Assembly: GCF_013141765.1 (NCBI RefSeq)
Contig: NZ_WHOD01000070.1
Span: forward strand, 62,001 to 126,000
From: Paenibacillus foliorum
GTDB taxonomy: Bacteria; Bacillota; Bacilli; Paenibacillales; NBRC-103111
Direction: 5' to 3'
DNA length: 64,000 nt
Shown here: positions 61,900 through 64,000 of the stretch, in pieces
Numbering within the stretch: the first letter of the stretch is position 1
How the letters are laid out: each line of letters begins with the position of its first letter
Program-made: the position numbers and the translations under genes
Notes under the pieces: model-generated
Told to the model about the DNA's origin: nothing
What the model saw: only the letters and a program-made list of their open reading frames with translations
Database searches by the model: none

Positions 61900-63462
61900 C
61901 TAACGGCGCGGCATGCTGATCGTTACACTCGGATCTTTTTTATTAAATTTCTCAGTTGCTTCTTTAATAACGTCGTTACCGCCTTTGGATTTCCACTCTT
62001 CAAGAACCTTCGGCCAATCGGAGATCGGCTCTTTACCGTAAACCATTTTAACCATATGCTGTAAGATTACAGGAGGAGCAGTATCTGATGCAGGCGTAAT
62101 ATCTGGATTTTTCATGTAAGCATCTAGACCTGGATCGATTTGAATACCATCGCGTCCCTCTTTTGCAAGCATATTATCATAAACGCTCATCAGTTTCTTA
62201 CCTTCGTCTGTCATGCTAAGAGTGCCTTTGTTGTAGGTTGTGTCTTGTACCATCCACAAGAATGCTTGACGGTAACGTTCTTCGTCTACAGCTGCAGGAT
62301 CCGTAGGTGTTTTATAGTTGATTTTACCGTTTTCAGTTGTGTAGTTTTGACCTTCAACACCAAATGTAAAGAATTTTTCAGCTTCATCAGACAGCATCCA
62401 ATCATAGAATTTAATGATGGCTTCTGGGTTTTTAGCTTTTTTATTAATAAACCATGCGCGGGTTACAGAATTGTATAAATAATGGCCACCCTTGCCATCA
62501 GGACCTGTAGGAGATGCAATAAGTTCAATTTTGGCAGTTGGTACGTTAGCCTTCAATTGTTGCTCCCATTGCAAAGCTTCATTAGCATTCATAGACCAAA
62601 TTCCTGATTTACCGGCAAGAACCGAGTTCTTATAAACAGTCGGGTTGATTGTAGCAAATTCTTTATTGATCAAACCTTCATCAAACATAGTTTTATAAGT
62701 CTGCAACGCTTTCATCATGTTATCACTGTTGAAAAACTTCGGTACGATTTGATCGCCTTGCTGCGTCAACATGGATAAGTAAGGGAATGCATCATAGGCG
62801 CCAAAGAAAGTATCTGCATATTTGAAATTTTCACGGCCTTGGTATGGATTCTCAACACCCATTTCCTTGAACTTTCGCATAACATTCAAATACTCGTCAA
62901 CCGTTTTCGGAATTGGCAAACCGGCTTTATCCAGCAAGTCTTTACGAATTGCAGTAGTACGACGGGACGGATTGGATAAGAACTCAGGAATTGCATAAAT
63001 CTTGCCATTCAAAGTTTCCTTCTGCCATGCTTCTTTTGGAATCTTTTTCAACAAATTTTGGCCATGCTTTTGCAAAAGATCGTCAAGCGGTAAGAAAACT
63101 CCAGCTTGTACAGAACCAGCCATCTCTTTACCCGTTGTACCTCCACTACCTTGTACAACATCAGGGATGTCGTTAGTTGCAAACATCTGCGCCATCTTCT
63201 GCTCAAACTCTTTGTGAGGCACAAGCACGATATCTAAGTCCGTATTTGTTTTTTCCTCTAATAGTTTAACCCATTTGTCCTCATTAATATTTGGAGACTT
63301 CTCCACGTGGTTAAAAGCCAGTGTACGCATTGAAATGGAGAACTTCGCTTTTTCACCTGGTTTGCTCCCTTGTGCGGCTGGAGCTTCCTGTGGCTTGGAG
63401 CAAGCAGAAAGCGTGCTTACTGCCAACACAGATACCATACTTACTTTTAACCATTTTTTCAT
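61900..63462 (-). CDS. extracellular solute-binding lipoprotein (LplA-type carbohydrate ABC transporter)
   Basis: 520 residues, the large LplA-like class that binds oligosaccharides. Lipobox LSAC with Cys21, then a cluster of typical motifs (MFATNDIPDVVQGSGG, PLDDLLQKHGQNLLKKIP, NGKIYAIPEFLSNPS, GIWSMNANEALQWEQQ). AGAGGGG precedes the ATG. A cre-like site is at its promoter. It lies between the permease genes (right) and the regulator pair, so it delivers oligomers that the internal lyases can cut. Confidence 0.92.
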   Translation of the reverse strand: MKKWLKVSMVSVLAVSTLSACSKPQEAPAAQGSKPGEKAKFSISMRTLAFNHVEKSPNINEDKWVKLLEEKTNTDLDIVLVPHKEFEQKMAQMFATNDIPDVVQGSGGTTGKEMAGSVQAGVFLPLDDLLQKHGQNLLKKIPKEAWQKETLNGKIYAIPEFLSNPSRRTTAIRKDLLDKAGLPIPKTVDEYLNVMRKFKEMGVENPYQGRENFKYADTFFGAYDAFPYLSMLTQQGDQIVPKFFNSDNMMKALQTYKTMFDEGLINKEFATINPTVYKNSVLAGKSGIWSMNANEALQWEQQLKANVPTAKIELIASPTGPDGKGGHYLYNSVTRAWFINKKAKNPEAIIKFYDWMLSDEAEKFFTFGVEGQNYTTENGKINYKTPTDPAAVDEERYRQAFLWMVQDTTYNKGTLSMTDEGKKLMSVYDNMLAKEGRDGIQIDPGLDAYMKNPDITPASDTAPPVILQHMVKMVYGKEPISDWPKVLEEWKSKGGNDVIKEATEKFNKKDPSVTISMPRR

Positions 63463-63508
63463 TTTTAAACCCCTCTTCTCTCAACATGTTTGTACTTTAC
63501 AATTAAGT

Positions 63509-63561
63509 TAATAGCGCTTTCACAGTAACCACATTATAGTGTGCTCTTCTACGATGAACAA
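63509..63561 (-). promoter_or_regulatory. promoter and cre-like site of the solute-binding protein gene
   Basis: Minus strand -35 TTGTTC (63561-63556), 17-bp spacer, -10 TATAAT (63538-63533). Just past the start, TGAAAGCGCTATTA (63522-63509) matches the CcpA cre consensus at 13 of 14 positions. Confidence 0.65.
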
Positions 63562-63621
63562 TGGAGTGACTTTAGTTGCAGTTGTATTTTCTTTAGGTTA
63601 AAAATTTAATGCTATTAGTCT

Positions 63622-64000
63622 TTAGGACTTAACCGAACCGATCATCATCCCTTTAACGAAGTGCTTTTGCAAGAATGGATAGATCAATACAATCGGAAGC
63701 GTTGCGATAATAATAGTCGCCATTTTAATCCCTTCGGGATTGGAGTGAACCAATGAACTGAATTGGGATGCTGATGGATCGATATTAATATCGTCAGCTG
63801 TAATTAGTTGGCGAAGCTTTACCTGTAGCGGCCATAGAGTAGGCTTGTTCACGTAGTATAGAGCCGCCATATAAGTATTCCAATGTCCTACTGCGTAAAA
63901 AATTCCTAATGAAGCCATAACAGGCTTGGATAGTGGCAAAACGATGTTCCAAATCATTCTCAGCTCTGTGCAACCATCAATACGACCAGAATCAATGATT
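63622..64000 (-). CDS. carbohydrate ABC transporter permease, LplC/YtcP type (5' part beyond window)
   Basis: The frame is open from 64000 (GRIDGCTELRMIWNIVLPLSKPV, the EAA loop, read in parts) to the stop at 63622; the N-terminal half is off the window. Helices such as MASLGIFYAVGHWNTYMAALYY and the C-terminal GMMIGSVKS fit the LplC family. It pairs with the adjacent lipoprotein; the companion permease probably lies further right. Confidence 0.9.
   Translation of the reverse strand, partial: IIDSGRIDGCTELRMIWNIVLPLSKPVMASLGIFYAVGHWNTYMAALYYVNKPTLWPLQVKLRQLITADDINIDPSASQFSSLVHSNPEGIKMATIIIATLPIVLIYPFLQKHFVKGMMIGSVKS

Overview
The window is low-to-moderate GC Bacillota DNA, most like a Paenibacillus or close relative (Bacillales). 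The evidence is the gene set: CcpA, RicF/YlbG/YlaN/YugN, GlyQS, an acsA/acuA/acuC locus, YesM/YesN-type regulators with an LplA/LplC-type transporter, a tyrS T-box, strong AGGAGG-type Shine-Dalgarno sites and very many TTG starts. No rRNA, tRNA, CRISPR array, prophage or transposase gene was seen.

Layout. 1-9.9 kb: LysR regulator (cut by the left edge), a small unknown gene, ylbG diverging from a zinc-type asparaginase, ricF, an XPB-type helicase translationally coupled to a Helicase_C_3 partner, a secreted thermonuclease lipoprotein, a Gfo/Idh/MocA oxidoreductase and a CBS protein. 10-18 kb: M20 amidohydrolase, a MITE-like repeat, yugN-ftsW, Asp23, a Ca2+/H+ exchanger, ylaN, an HPr-like protein without the catalytic His, an M29 aminopeptidase and a VTT membrane protein. 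17.6-23.5 kb: rpsD with a long leader, tyrS with a complete T-box, and a class A PBP with two FN3 domains. 23.6-31.2 kb: acsA diverging from acuA-acuC (acuB absent), glyQS-mtnN, ccpA. 31.4-36.7 kb: small zinc-type protein, VanZ, PfpI, and a PTS pair (EIICBA overlapping EI, no ptsH). 36.7-42.4 kb: a Q/N-rich repeat protein, thiE, CoA-binding protein, C39-like peptidase, aroA, rhodanese, aroK and an unknown gene. 42.4-48.6 kb: a sugar-acid operon (LacI regulator, LarA-like protein, gluconokinase, SDR) followed by gnd with its own promoter. 48.7-53.5 kb: two poorly characterised genes and a sulfonate-type ABC transporter. 53.6-64 kb: a polysaccharide/uronate locus with two signal-less heparinase II/III-family lyases, an SDR, a YesM/YesN two-component pair, a solute-binding lipoprotein and a permease (cut by the right edge).

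How it works together. Carbon flow dominates: PTS uptake, CcpA control (cre-like sites near acsA and the oligosaccharide-binding protein), acetyl-CoA synthetase with its acetylation switch, and sugar-acid use through gluconokinase and 6-phosphogluconate dehydrogenase. The most useful new observation is an identical 14-bp operator-like sequence placed in the -35/-10 spacer of both the LacI-type gene at 48.6 kb and the Gfo/Idh/MocA oxidoreductase 39 kb away, which suggests one regulon. Start sites were chosen from visible Shine-Dalgarno sequences and often differ from the longest reading frame.
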